NCBI GenBank assembly: GCA_030536575.1
Contig: JAUNPS010000027.1
Location: 1-64,000, forward strand
DNA: 64,000 bases
Reading direction: 5' to 3'
Origin: Eubacteriales bacterium
Lineage (GTDB): Bacteria > Bacillota > Clostridia > Lachnospirales > Lachnospiraceae
Shown here: positions 41,498 through 49,392 of the stretch, one piece after another
Layout of the letters: every line of letters begins with the position of its first letter
Numbering within the stretch: the stretch's first letter is position 1
The notes under the pieces: model-generated
The model's database searches: none
What the model was told of the DNA's origin: nothing
Seen by the model: only the letters and a program-made list of their open reading frames with translations
Program-made: the position numbers and the translations under genes

Positions 41498-42196
41498 TCA
41501 GAGCTGTTTTGCCAGGTAAGCGCCGAGGGCTTCCCGGAAGGCTGCGGATTTTTTCTGGGACAGGGGGATGAGGCTGCCGTCCATCAGGAGGATGTCGTAG
41601 CCTTTCAGGCTTTTTACCTGGGCCAGGTTTACGATGAAGCTTTTGTGGGGCATTTGGAAGTCGTATTTTTCCATGCGCTGGCCTAATTGAGTGATGCTGC
41701 CTTTCAGCCAGAGGTCACCGGCGCGGGTTTTCATGAGGATTTTGCGGTTTTGGTATTCGAAGTAGTAAATGTCGTTCCGGTCAATGGTTCGGGTACCTTC
41801 CGTGGTTTCGAAGCGGAGGAGGCAGGGCGGTTCCGCTTTTTTGGTGTATTCCAGGGCTTCTTTGACGAGGCGTAGGAGGGTTTCTTTTTTTACGGGTTTG
41901 ACGAGGTAGCCGAAGGCGTGAACGGAAAAGGCGTAGTCGCGGTAGTCTTCGTAGGCGGTCAGGTAGACGATCTTTACTTGTTTGTCTTTTTTGCGGAGGC
42001 GGCGGGCGGTTTGGATGCCGTCGATGCCTTTCATATCTACGTCGAGGAAAATGAGGTCGTAAGTTTGGGTGGCGGAAAGGAGGGCTTCGCCACTGGAATA
42101 AGGGGTGATTTCGAGTAGGTATGGTGAGTCTTGCAGGGCGCGGGTGAGTTGGGTGAGGACGGGTTTTTCGTCGTCGCAGAGGGCTATTTTGAGCAT
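41498..42196 (-). CDS. LytTR-family response regulator
   Basis: A 232-residue regulator. The receiver domain has LCDDEKPV, DLIFLDVDMKG (phosphoacceptor Asp52), YLTAYEDYRDYAF and GYLVKPVKKE (Lys). The LytTR DNA-binding domain holds RTIDRNDIYYFEYQNRKILM and FQMPHKSFIVNLAQVKSLKG. The start at 42196 is ATG with AGGAGGCCC upstream. It forms a two-component pair with the GHKL kinase; likely targets are the lipoprotein and protease genes in the same operon. Confidence 0.9.
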   Translation of the reverse strand: MLKIALCDDEKPVLTQLTRALQDSPYLLEITPYSSGEALLSATQTYDLIFLDVDMKGIDGIQTARRLRKKDKQVKIVYLTAYEDYRDYAFSVHAFGYLVKPVKKETLLRLVKEALEYTKKAEPPCLLRFETTEGTRTIDRNDIYYFEYQNRKILMKTRAGDLWLKGSITQLGQRMEKYDFQMPHKSFIVNLAQVKSLKGYDILLMDGSLIPLSQKKSAAFREALGAYLAKQL

Positions 42197-42354
42197 GGCT
42201 GGGCCTCCTTGTTGGGTTTAGTATAAGGGGTTTTGGGGGATTTTGCAAGGTAGGCGGGCTGAAATCAAGATTTTCATGCACAACGTACATTTCGAATGCC
42301 GCAGCCCGGCACGCATGAGCCTGGCACTCGAAACAGAAAAAGAACGTAGAAACG

Positions 42355-42408
42355 ATTACGTCGGAATGGGCTTCCAATTTTTCTTCCCATTCCGACGTAA
42401 CTTTTTTT
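42355..42408 (+). terminator. Very strong plus-strand terminator with no plus-strand gene before it
   Basis: Perfect 15-bp arms (42355-42369, 42385-42399; TTACGTCGGAATGGG and its complement), a 15-base loop and TTTTTTT directly after on the plus strand. The minus-strand side has only broken T-runs. The nearest genes (41498-42196 and 42444-42716) are both on the minus strand. A short plus-strand transcript from about 42200 would be needed to use it; the 42197-42354 stretch holds no convincing ORF. Confidence 0.75.
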
Positions 42409-42443
42409 CACCGCACTTCGAAATCCTGACGGATTTCCTTATG

Positions 42444-42716
42444 TTACCTTGCTAAATTCGCCTTTCCGGCCAGCCACTCCTGTACAAGGCTCACACGAAC
42501 TTTCACAATCTCCGCAATATCAGCTACGGACATCCCTCTTTCCGCCAGATTCAAGGCCGCTTCTTCCGCCTTTTTCATTTTTCCTATTTCTACTCCGCGC
42601 TCTTCTCCCTCCCGATAAAGCTCCTCCAGCTCACGGCTCATTCGCTCCACTCCTTCCTGCGTTTCTTTTAATTCATATACATTCCATGTTGGCAGTCGCC
42701 TCCTCTTAATATTCAA
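42444..42716 (-). pseudogene. Rpn-family nuclease, C-terminal fragment
   Basis: About 90 residues ending KKAEEAALNLAERGMSVADI and AEIVKVRVSLVQEWLAGK. This is the coiled-coil plus helix-turn-helix-like tail that closes Rpn/transposase-like proteins. The nuclease domain is missing. The start region (MNIKRRRLPTWNVYELKE) is not family-like and probably arose by fusion. It may be a relic of the same type of gene seen at the left edge. Confidence 0.6.
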
Positions 42717-42796
42717 ATATATTAAGAAAACTGCACCTTCCTTTTCATATTATCATTAAAATCCGGCATATGCAAGAATAAATTTCGAATGACAAA

Positions 42797-42825
42797 GGCT
42801 GCCGCACGCTTTCCATGCAGCAGCC
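42797..42825 (-). terminator. Hairpin after the GH88 gene
   Basis: GGCTGC...GCAGCC with an inner GC(A/G)TGC pairing makes a 10-12 bp stem 27 bases after the GH88 stop. On the minus strand it is followed by TTTGTC, a weak T-run. It likely marks the end of the GH88 transcript. Confidence 0.5.
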
Positions 42826-42851
42826 CCGAAGTGTTTGGGTTTCTTTTGTTT

Positions 42852-43991
42852 TTACCAGTAGGGATTCCAGGTGTGTTTTAAGCGTGTGAGGGCTTCCATA
42901 TAGAAATAGTCGCCCCACAAGTTACACTCGTCTACGCCGCTGTCCTGTACACCGTTGTAGGGGGATTTTTTTGCATAAGTTCCGTGCAGTAAAATACCCA
43001 TACCTGGAATACATTCCCGATTCAAATAATTTTCTGTGAGCGCCGCAATCAAGTTCGCAGCCATTTCTCGGTATTTTTTTCCTTCCTGTTCCGGGAGAAG
43101 ACCGGCCATTTCCAGGAGTCCGCAGGCGGCAATTGCCGCGCTGGAGGAATCCCGCGGCTCCGTGCTGCCGTCCGTGAAATCGAAATCCCAGTAGGGGATT
43201 TGGTCTTTCGGGAGGTGCTGGAGGAAACAGTCGGTTACTTTACGGAAAATTTCCAGGTAGGAGGGATCGCCCAGAATGCGGTAGCTGAGGGCGCTTCCGT
43301 AGATCCCCCAGGCCTGTCCTCTCGCCCAGATGGAGCCGTCCCGGTTTCCTTGTTGGGTTACACCTTTTAATGGTGCGCCGGTTTCCGGGTCGAAGTAGAA
43401 GGTGTGGCAGGTGGAGGCATCTTCCCGGACTACGTGGGCCAGGGTTGTTTGGATGTGGCGGGCTGCCTGGGTGCGGTAGATGGGATCGCCGGTGGTTTCG
43501 CTGGCCCAGAAGAGCAGGGGCATGTTCAGGAGGCTGTCGATGATCAGGCGGTAGTTTGCGGGATCACCGACCGGGCCCCAGGCCTGGAAGAATGCGCCTT
43601 TTTCCTGGAAGCGCCCCAGCAGGTTTTGTGCCGCGAGGAGGGCGGCCTCCCGCCCGCGTTCGTTTTTCGTCAGTTTGTAGGCCGCCACACAGGACGGGCT
43701 GTAGAGAAAGCCCATGTCGTGATGATCGGTTACGATATGGGCGAGGATTCTCTGATAAAAACTCTCTACCTGGCTTTGGGCGGCTTTGCAGAATGTTTCA
43801 TTTCCAGTCTCTTCATAAGCAAGCCAGCACATGCCTGTGTAGAATCCGTTTGTCCAGTCGTCGTTTTCTGTGATGGGGTAAAGATTGTTTACCGTGGCGG
43901 CGGCTGGAAATTTTTCTCCGAAATAAGGCAGATTTGTTTCTACTTGCCGGATTGCAAGATCAAGTGCTTCTTGGATTTCTTCTTTTTTCAC
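42852..43991 (-). CDS. GH88 unsaturated uronyl hydrolase
   Basis: A 379-residue (alpha/alpha)6-barrel hydrolase. Diagnostic segments are ITENDDWTNGFYTGMCWLAY, DHHDMGFLYSPS (Asp92) and RLIIDSLLNMPLLFWAS (Asp152). The two Asp match the catalytic pair of Bacillus UGL (88/149) by position. GSIWARGQAWGIYG is also conserved. The start is GTG at 43991 with AAAGGAG 6 bases upstream. GH88 enzymes hydrate the 4,5-unsaturated uronate left by polysaccharide lyases and release the sugar. No signal peptide is present, so it acts in the cytoplasm on imported fragments. UGL and rhamnogalacturonyl (GH105) activity are both possible. Confidence 0.88.
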   Translation of the reverse strand: MKKEEIQEALDLAIRQVETNLPYFGEKFPAAATVNNLYPITENDDWTNGFYTGMCWLAYEETGNETFCKAAQSQVESFYQRILAHIVTDHHDMGFLYSPSCVAAYKLTKNERGREAALLAAQNLLGRFQEKGAFFQAWGPVGDPANYRLIIDSLLNMPLLFWASETTGDPIYRTQAARHIQTTLAHVVREDASTCHTFYFDPETGAPLKGVTQQGNRDGSIWARGQAWGIYGSALSYRILGDPSYLEIFRKVTDCFLQHLPKDQIPYWDFDFTDGSTEPRDSSSAAIAACGLLEMAGLLPEQEGKKYREMAANLIAALTENYLNRECIPGMGILLHGTYAKKSPYNGVQDSGVDECNLWGDYFYMEALTRLKHTWNPYW

Positions 43992-44056
43992 AGTATGCTC
44001 CTTTCCAATAACAGTACCTTTTTTCCATGAAGCGAAAAAGGAAGTTCCGCTTCAAC

Positions 44057-44300
44057 GCCATGCCCCAGGCATTTTCCGATTCATCGGCACCCAGAACAGC
44101 GGCATGCCACAGGCATTTTCCGATTCACCGGCGGCCCAGACAGTCGCATGCCCCGGCATTTTCCGATTCACCGGCGGCCCAGACATTGGCATGCTCCGGG
44201 CCCCTTTCGATTCACCAGCGGCCCAGACAGTCGCATGCCCTGGCATTTTCCGATCCAGCAGCACCCAGGACAGTCGCATGCCCCGGACAGAGCACTTTCC
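44057..44300. repeat. Tandem array of about 5.5 imperfect 44-bp repeats
   Basis: Units begin near 44058, 44102, 44146, 44189, 44233 and 44276 (period 43-45). Each starts GCATGCC(C)C(A/G)GGCATTTTCCG and ends with GGCGGCCCAGACAGTC or a variant. The period is not a multiple of three, and stop codons occur in most frames, so it is not coding. Each unit carries a short palindrome (ATGCCccGGCAT or close). The array fills most of the 337-base gap between the GH88 start and the GH112 stop. Confidence 0.85.
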
Positions 44301-44322
44301 AATGCGGCCGCGTCCGGGGCAT
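44278..44322 (-). terminator. Long-armed hairpin just after the GH112 stop
   Basis: ATGCCCCGGAC and GTCCGGGGCAT are perfect 11-bp arms with a 23-base loop, 6 bases downstream of the GH112 stop codon. One arm belongs to the last copy of the tandem repeat. No T-run follows, so it may work as an mRNA-stabilising stem rather than an intrinsic terminator. Confidence 0.45.
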
Positions 44323-44328
44323 ATCGTT

Positions 44329-46491
44329 TTATTCCGCCTGGAACCAGAGAATATCGTTAGCCTTCAGAGACAGGCTGCGCCCGTTCCCTTGGCCGTCATA
44401 AACGGTAGTTTCCTGGGGTTCGTAGGTATTGTTTACAATGCAGTATTTTTTTGTTGCCGGGTAGTAATTCACTTCTACATTGTAGTTTGTGCTGTACCAG
44501 GTGTGCATCCGAGCTTCCTGACTGGCCGCCCAGAAGATCGCCCGATAAAGCACCCGCGAATTCTCAAAAGAATAGGGCAGCCCGCTGATATACACGCTCC
44601 GTCCATTCCCGAACTGATGCACCGCCATCTGAACATCCTGTCCGTCCTTTTTCAAAATCTGCGCATCCGGAAGGGCATAAATATTCTTCATCCCCTCGCC
44701 GAAATCCATTTCACCCGCCAAATCTTCCGTAATAAAATGTTCATGCTCCTGCCAGTTATATTTATCGGTGGACATACTAAATCCGACTTCTTTGTCAACG
44801 CCCATCACACTGGCCAGCGTGAAGTACCTCCCCTGATACTGGCAGGCCGCCGGTTCGCCTACGCCAATAAATCCGCCTCCCTTTGCCACAAAACGTTTCA
44901 CCGCCGTGTTCAATGCCGGATTTTTCCAGTATTCCCCGCCGCTGGGCGCTGTATACGCATCGCCCACATTGATCAGAACGCTGACCTCATCCAGTTTTTC
45001 CGGATTCTCAATAACCTCGTCGAAGCTGAGGAATTCGACGTCAAAAGGCATCCCGCTGAGGGCTTCCAAAACGCCCGCATAAGAATACGTTTGTTTATAG
45101 TCGATGGCATGCGCAACCATGTGAGTCCCCCAGGAACGGATTTTCCCCCACGCGTTTAAAACGCCCACCTTAAAGTGGCTGTAAGGCACCTGGCCGCCCA
45201 TATTGTCATACAGCATCCGGAATTCGTCGCAGACCTCTTCGATATACTGGACAAAATCAGGAAATTCCAGCGCCAGCTTCAGGTAGCCGCCGTAGCCGAT
45301 GCGGTCTACCGGCTTGCGCAGGATCGCCCTCCGTGCCGTCACCCAATTCACCTTTGCTTCTTTGATCGGATCTCCCTCCGGGTTAAAAACATCCGGGAAG
45401 AAATACGGCAGAAAACGCCCTTCCGTATACTTCACGCCCGGAATATCGGAAATCAGCCTAAGCGTCGTTCCATTTCCCACGCTTCCCACCACAGCATCCA
45501 GTCCGACTTCCGGGAAATACTTGCCAAAAGGCTCCGTCCCAATCCAGTGATCCCCCAGGAACATCATGGCTTCTTTCCCGTTCTCGTGACAGATATCCAC
45601 CAAAACCTTCATCAGGCGGCTGACTTCCCGCTGCTGGAACTCCTGGAAATCCCGGAATTCTTTGGAGGGAACCCGGTTCGTGTTGTTATGGTAGCCCTGG
45701 TCGATGATGTATTCCGGCCGGAAGGGGTATCCCACTTCTTTTTCAAACTGCTCCAGAATATAAGGGCTGACGCTGGCGCTATAGCCGAACCAGTCCACAA
45801 ATTTCTCTTTCGCATACTCATTAAACACCAGCGTAAACTGATGGAAAAAGGTGGTAAACCGCACCACATCCGTATCGGGATTTTCCTTCATCCACCTCTT
45901 TAATTTCTCGATCACATACGCCTGTGTCTTTGGCTGGCGTACATCATAGGTGAGCTGATGTTCCACATTTTCCCAGGAATTCGTGATAAAGTTGTACATA
46001 TGTACCGGATCCCAGAGAATAAAGGCCAGAAAGCTCACTGTATAGTCATGGTAAAGCTCCGGCGCATGGATGACCACTTCCGCGTTCTCCTCGTCATAGT
46101 CCCACGCGTCCTTCTCCAGCGGCTCGCCCGTGGTACGGTCCATCACTCCCCACCAGCGCTTGATATCGTGAATCGTATTCGGCTTGAGCTGCTCCCGGTA
46201 CAAGTGCTTCATCAGCGGAATCCGGAACGCGCCCTCTTCCATCGCCGTATAGAATTCCGTACAAAGGTACATCTGCTGAATCTCATCTGGATTCTGTTCG
46301 GCCCAGGCATTGTCCTTCCGGGTCGTATAATAAGTGGAATAGATTTTCACGGGCATTTTCTTCAGCTCATCCGGCATGTCCGTGCCGTCGCAGTCCCGAA
46401 ACGCGTCCGCGCCCCAGCGCTTCGCGATCTCCTGTGTCTGCTGGATCATATCAATATCTGTCGGAATGGTCACTCTTCCTGTCTGTTTCAT
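44329..46491 (-). CDS. GH112 beta-galactoside phosphorylase (galacto-N-biose/lacto-N-biose or galactosyl-rhamnose phosphorylase)
   Basis: A 720-residue member of the lacto-N-biose phosphorylase family. The N-terminus TGRVTIPTDIDMIQQTQEIA and WGADAFRDCDGTDMP match the family. FLGDHWIGTEPFGKYFP carries Asp314, which aligns by position with the catalytic Asp313 of the Bifidobacterium enzyme. AFILWDPVHMYN lies at the position of substrate N-acetyl recognition. The start at 46491 (MKQTGR) fits homologs better than an ATG four codons upstream. Members split Gal-beta-1,3-HexNAc or Gal-beta-1,4-rhamnose with phosphate to galactose 1-phosphate. Beside GH88 and a lyase the rhamnose form is attractive, but unproven. 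Cytoplasmic. Confidence 0.88.
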   Translation of the reverse strand: MKQTGRVTIPTDIDMIQQTQEIAKRWGADAFRDCDGTDMPDELKKMPVKIYSTYYTTRKDNAWAEQNPDEIQQMYLCTEFYTAMEEGAFRIPLMKHLYREQLKPNTIHDIKRWWGVMDRTTGEPLEKDAWDYDEENAEVVIHAPELYHDYTVSFLAFILWDPVHMYNFITNSWENVEHQLTYDVRQPKTQAYVIEKLKRWMKENPDTDVVRFTTFFHQFTLVFNEYAKEKFVDWFGYSASVSPYILEQFEKEVGYPFRPEYIIDQGYHNNTNRVPSKEFRDFQEFQQREVSRLMKVLVDICHENGKEAMMFLGDHWIGTEPFGKYFPEVGLDAVVGSVGNGTTLRLISDIPGVKYTEGRFLPYFFPDVFNPEGDPIKEAKVNWVTARRAILRKPVDRIGYGGYLKLALEFPDFVQYIEEVCDEFRMLYDNMGGQVPYSHFKVGVLNAWGKIRSWGTHMVAHAIDYKQTYSYAGVLEALSGMPFDVEFLSFDEVIENPEKLDEVSVLINVGDAYTAPSGGEYWKNPALNTAVKRFVAKGGGFIGVGEPAACQYQGRYFTLASVMGVDKEVGFSMSTDKYNWQEHEHFITEDLAGEMDFGEGMKNIYALPDAQILKKDGQDVQMAVHQFGNGRSVYISGLPYSFENSRVLYRAIFWAASQEARMHTWYSTNYNVEVNYYPATKKYCIVNNTYEPQETTVYDGQGNGRSLSLKANDILWFQAE

Positions 46492-47554
46492 TTCTTCTTC
46501 CATCCTTTCCTTTCAGCGGAATCACCAGATTCCAGGTATCCGTGGCGTCCAAAAAGCTGTTCGTGCCATTGGAGACTGCCAAAAACAGATGGGTCGCCTC
46601 CCCATCCGCATCAAACAAAAGAAACGGCCTATCCGCGTTTCCAAGAGTCTCCGTCCTGCCATCATCAAAAAGCACCGTCCGGGAATACGCTTTTTCCCCT
46701 TTGGCAAACGACCAGTTCCATCCGTCCTCCGACCAGGCCCAAAGGCCGCCGTACTGCTCGCCGCAGAGATTTCCCCGCATATCTTTCGCAATCATATAAA
46801 AACAGCCGTTTTCCCGAAAGACAAAGGGATCTTCGATCTCATAGCGCGCATCCGAAAACAGCGGCTTTTCCCACCGCTCCAGGCAGCAGTCCAGACTCCC
46901 GCCAAACCGGGCCGCCCCCAGGCTCATCGGCCCGTGAAGCATCCCCTCATAGGGCGGCTCTTTGTAAGCCCGCGCTTTATAAATCAGGTGCGTACTGCCG
47001 TCCTCCATCTGGCACGGAGACGGATTTGAGGTCAGAAAACTGTCAAATTTCCCCGGCCTCGCCGCAAGAAGCGGCGCATCCTTCCGTTCCCATGGGCCGT
47101 ACACGCTCTTCGAAACCGCGATCCCCACCCGTTTATTCGCCCTTGCTGTGATCACCCGCGGGTCGTCCTGGGCGACTGTCTCTCCTGGACGGACATCCGC
47201 AAAGGGATGTGTCGTCCCGGTGTAATAAAGGATATAGGAATCGCCGGATTTTACGATACGCGGATTATGCGTCATCCGCCCGTCCCAGTAAGCCGGCCCT
47301 CTTTTTCCCAGAACCACCTCCTGAAACGTATAAGGCCCCTCCGGCGTATCGGAAACGGCCCGCACAATCTCGGATTCCAGAAGCCAGCCCGGATGCATGG
47401 GCTGGCTCTTCGGCCATCTGGATGCAAACATATGGTACTTTCCATCTTCGCCCATAATTACGCTGCCGCACCAGATCCAATAGCCTTCCATCCGGAACCC
47501 GCCCTTTCGGGGCGCCGGAAGCATCCTTGCAAGAAGCTCCGGAAGCTGTCTCAT
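46451..47554 (-). CDS. Five-bladed beta-propeller glycoside hydrolase-like protein (GH43/GH117-like fold)
   Basis: A 367-residue protein of the clan with GH43/GH32/GH117 folds. It contains GEDGKYHMFASRWPKSQPMH, VRAVSDTPEGPYTFQEV, DGRMTHNPRIVKSGDSYILY, TSNPSPCQMEDGSTHLIYKA and IEDPFVFRENGCFYMIAKDM; the acidic residue in each propeller core segment is typical. No signal peptide. The start at 47554 overlaps the permease stop (ATGA), and the C-terminus overlaps the GH112 start by about 41 bases. The linkage specificity is unknown; an exo-acting cytoplasmic galactosidase-like role fits the locus. Confidence 0.72.
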   Translation of the reverse strand: MRQLPELLARMLPAPRKGGFRMEGYWIWCGSVIMGEDGKYHMFASRWPKSQPMHPGWLLESEIVRAVSDTPEGPYTFQEVVLGKRGPAYWDGRMTHNPRIVKSGDSYILYYTGTTHPFADVRPGETVAQDDPRVITARANKRVGIAVSKSVYGPWERKDAPLLAARPGKFDSFLTSNPSPCQMEDGSTHLIYKARAYKEPPYEGMLHGPMSLGAARFGGSLDCCLERWEKPLFSDARYEIEDPFVFRENGCFYMIAKDMRGNLCGEQYGGLWAWSEDGWNWSFAKGEKAYSRTVLFDDGRTETLGNADRPFLLFDADGEATHLFLAVSNGTNSFLDATDTWNLVIPLKGKDGRRNETDRKSDHSDRY

Positions 47555-48384
47555 CCTTTCACACCTGTGGAAGCCACGCCCTCGATAAAGAACCTCTGGC
47601 AGAACAGGAATGCGATCAGGATCGGCAGGAGAACCACCGTCGCCGCCGCCATCTGCGCGCCGTAATCCTGGGTCAGGCCGGAGGAGAACAGCTTCACGCC
47701 TACGGAAAGCATCTGTTTGTCCATGGTGTTAATGTACAGGTACGGGCCCATGTAATCGTTCCACGCCCACACGAAAGAAAACAGGGACATGGTGGCAATA
47801 GCCGGTTTCGCCAGGGGGAACACGATCTTCCGGTAAATGGCAAAGTGGCTGCAGCCGTCGATTTTGGCCGCCTCGCTGATGGATTCCGGAATGGAAATGA
47901 ACGACTGGCGAAGCAGGAACACGAAATACACGTCCACGCAGCTTGGCAGGATCAGCGCCCACATGGTATCCAGAATGTGGAGGTTCTTGAAAATCATGTA
48001 CCGGGGCAGGATCATGATATCGCTGGGAATCATCATTGCCGAAAGCAGTACCAGGAAAATCGCGTCCCTTCCTTTGAATTTAATTTTCGAAAACCCGTAA
48101 GCGGTAAAGCTCACGAAAAAGATTTTGATTCCAATGGTCAGCGCGGTCATGACGATGGTGTTCACGTACCATTTCTGGAAATTGTAAATCCCGTTGGTAA
48201 AAAGCCCTTTGATATTATCCAGTGTAAACGGATCCGGGATCAATGTAAAGGGAAATTTCATAACATCGCCGCTTAATTTAAAGGAGGACGATACCATAAA
48301 AATAAACGGGAAAATGCAGACCAGCCCGACCGCCAGAAGCACCAGGGTCGTCACGCCTTTGATGATTTTATTCTTCATTTCCAT
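47551..48384 (-). CDS. Carbohydrate ABC transporter permease, MalG-type
   Basis: A 277-residue inner membrane component with six TMs. The EAA loop is ESISEAAKIDGCSHFAIYRK and IVFPLAKPAIAT, which couples to an ATPase. It ends FFIEGVASTGVKG as usual for this class. The start at 48384 has AAAGGAGG upstream. No ATPase gene is in the locus, so it likely uses a shared MsmK/UgpC-type ATPase. It lies 15 bases after the MalF-type permease. Confidence 0.9.
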   Translation of the reverse strand: MEMKNKIIKGVTTLVLLAVGLVCIFPFIFMVSSSFKLSGDVMKFPFTLIPDPFTLDNIKGLFTNGIYNFQKWYVNTIVMTALTIGIKIFFVSFTAYGFSKIKFKGRDAIFLVLLSAMMIPSDIMILPRYMIFKNLHILDTMWALILPSCVDVYFVFLLRQSFISIPESISEAAKIDGCSHFAIYRKIVFPLAKPAIATMSLFSFVWAWNDYMGPYLYINTMDKQMLSVGVKLFSSGLTQDYGAQMAAATVVLLPILIAFLFCQRFFIEGVASTGVKG

Positions 48385-48399
48385 AACGCGGTTCCTCCT

Positions 48400-49314
48400 T
48401 TAATAATTCACCCATTTTTTCTGGCCCCGCCACTGGATCAGCGTGATCGCCATAACAATCACGAACATGATCAAGGCCATGGCGCTTGCAAGGCTGGTTT
48501 CGTATTTACTGAACGCCGTCCGCACGATGTTGACCGACATCACCGTCGTCGCCTGGCCAGGGCCGCCGTCCGTCAGGGACTGGATGACCGTAAAGTTCTG
48601 CAGGGAACCGGTGATGGAGCTGATCAGCAGGAAGAAGGTGGTCGGCGAAATCATCGGGATGATCACATGGCGTACCCGCTGCCAGCGGTTTGCGCCGTCG
48701 ATCTGGGCCGCTTCCAACAGTTCTTTCGGAACGTCCTGAAGGGCTCCTAAGTACGTTACCATATTTAAGCCCACGCTCTTCCACACGGCGATTACCGCAA
48801 CGGTTGGAAGGGCCAATTTGATATCCTGCAATAAAATAGGCGGATCAAAGCCCAGGGAGCGTAAGCCCTGTACCAGCGGCCCGTTCGTTCCAAGAAGCAC
48901 TTTAAAGATTACGGCCACGGCCACCATGTTCGACACATAGGGCAAGAACATCATGGAGCGCAGGGTATTTTTTAAATAAACGCCTTTATTCAAAATCACA
49001 GCCAGCCCAAAGCCCACAATCATGATCAGCGGCACATAGACCAGCGAATATTCGAACGTCCGCCAGAGCGACTGCATAATTTCTTTCGATGCAAAAATCT
49101 TTTCAAAGTTCCGAAGTCCCACAAACTTCAGGTTGTCAAGCTGGGTAATGTATTTGACATTCACAAAGGACAGGCCGATGGCCACCAGGAACGGAATTCC
49201 CGTAAAAATCAGGAAGAAGATCAGATACGGAGCCACAAACAGATAGCCTGTCAGCGTCTCTTTCTTCTCGGCCTTTGTCATTTTCGTCTTGACTGCCCGG
49301 TTCTTTTTTTTCAT
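48400..49314 (-). CDS. Carbohydrate ABC transporter permease, MalF-type
   Basis: A 304-residue protein with six TMs. The N-terminus is basic (MKKKNRAVKTKMTKAEKKET). The EAA loop is KELLEAAQIDGANRWQRVRH and VIIPMISPTTFF. SLTDGGPGQATTVMSVNIVR precedes the last TM. It pairs with the MalG-type protein and the binding protein at 49393. An intercistronic hairpin separates it from the binding protein gene. Confidence 0.9.
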   Translation of the reverse strand: MKKKNRAVKTKMTKAEKKETLTGYLFVAPYLIFFLIFTGIPFLVAIGLSFVNVKYITQLDNLKFVGLRNFEKIFASKEIMQSLWRTFEYSLVYVPLIMIVGFGLAVILNKGVYLKNTLRSMMFLPYVSNMVAVAVIFKVLLGTNGPLVQGLRSLGFDPPILLQDIKLALPTVAVIAVWKSVGLNMVTYLGALQDVPKELLEAAQIDGANRWQRVRHVIIPMISPTTFFLLISSITGSLQNFTVIQSLTDGGPGQATTVMSVNIVRTAFSKYETSLASAMALIMFVIVMAITLIQWRGQKKWVNY

Positions 49315-49346
49315 GACGCTACCTCTCTTTCATTCATTTTGGGCGC

Positions 49347-49382
49347 AAAAAGGGCCATTGCGCATATGCAACGGCCCCTTTT
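49347..49382 (-). terminator. Intercistronic hairpin between binding protein and permease genes
   Basis: AAAAGGGGCCGTTGC-ATATG-CGCAATGGCCCTTTTT on the minus strand: a long stem followed by five Ts, 10 bases after the binding protein stop. Partial termination here would give more binding protein than permease, a common layout. Confidence 0.7.
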
Positions 49383-49392
49383 CTCAGCTTCC

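Noticed and set aside
40200..42196. agr-type quorum-sensing locus
   Set aside because: Kinase and LytTR regulator fit, but no AgrB protease or AgrD-like peptide gene is present in the flanks.
44057..44300. CRISPR array
   Set aside because: The 43-45-bp units are contiguous with no unique spacers and no cas genes nearby; they are tandem repeats.
44104..45159. Plus-strand repeat protein starting in the 44-bp repeats
   Set aside because: The repeat period is not a multiple of three, and the rest of the frame is antisense to the GH112 gene.
45958..47151. 397-codon plus-strand open frame over the GH112 and propeller genes
   Set aside because: Antisense to two well-supported genes, with low-complexity Pro/Ser/Arg-rich translation.
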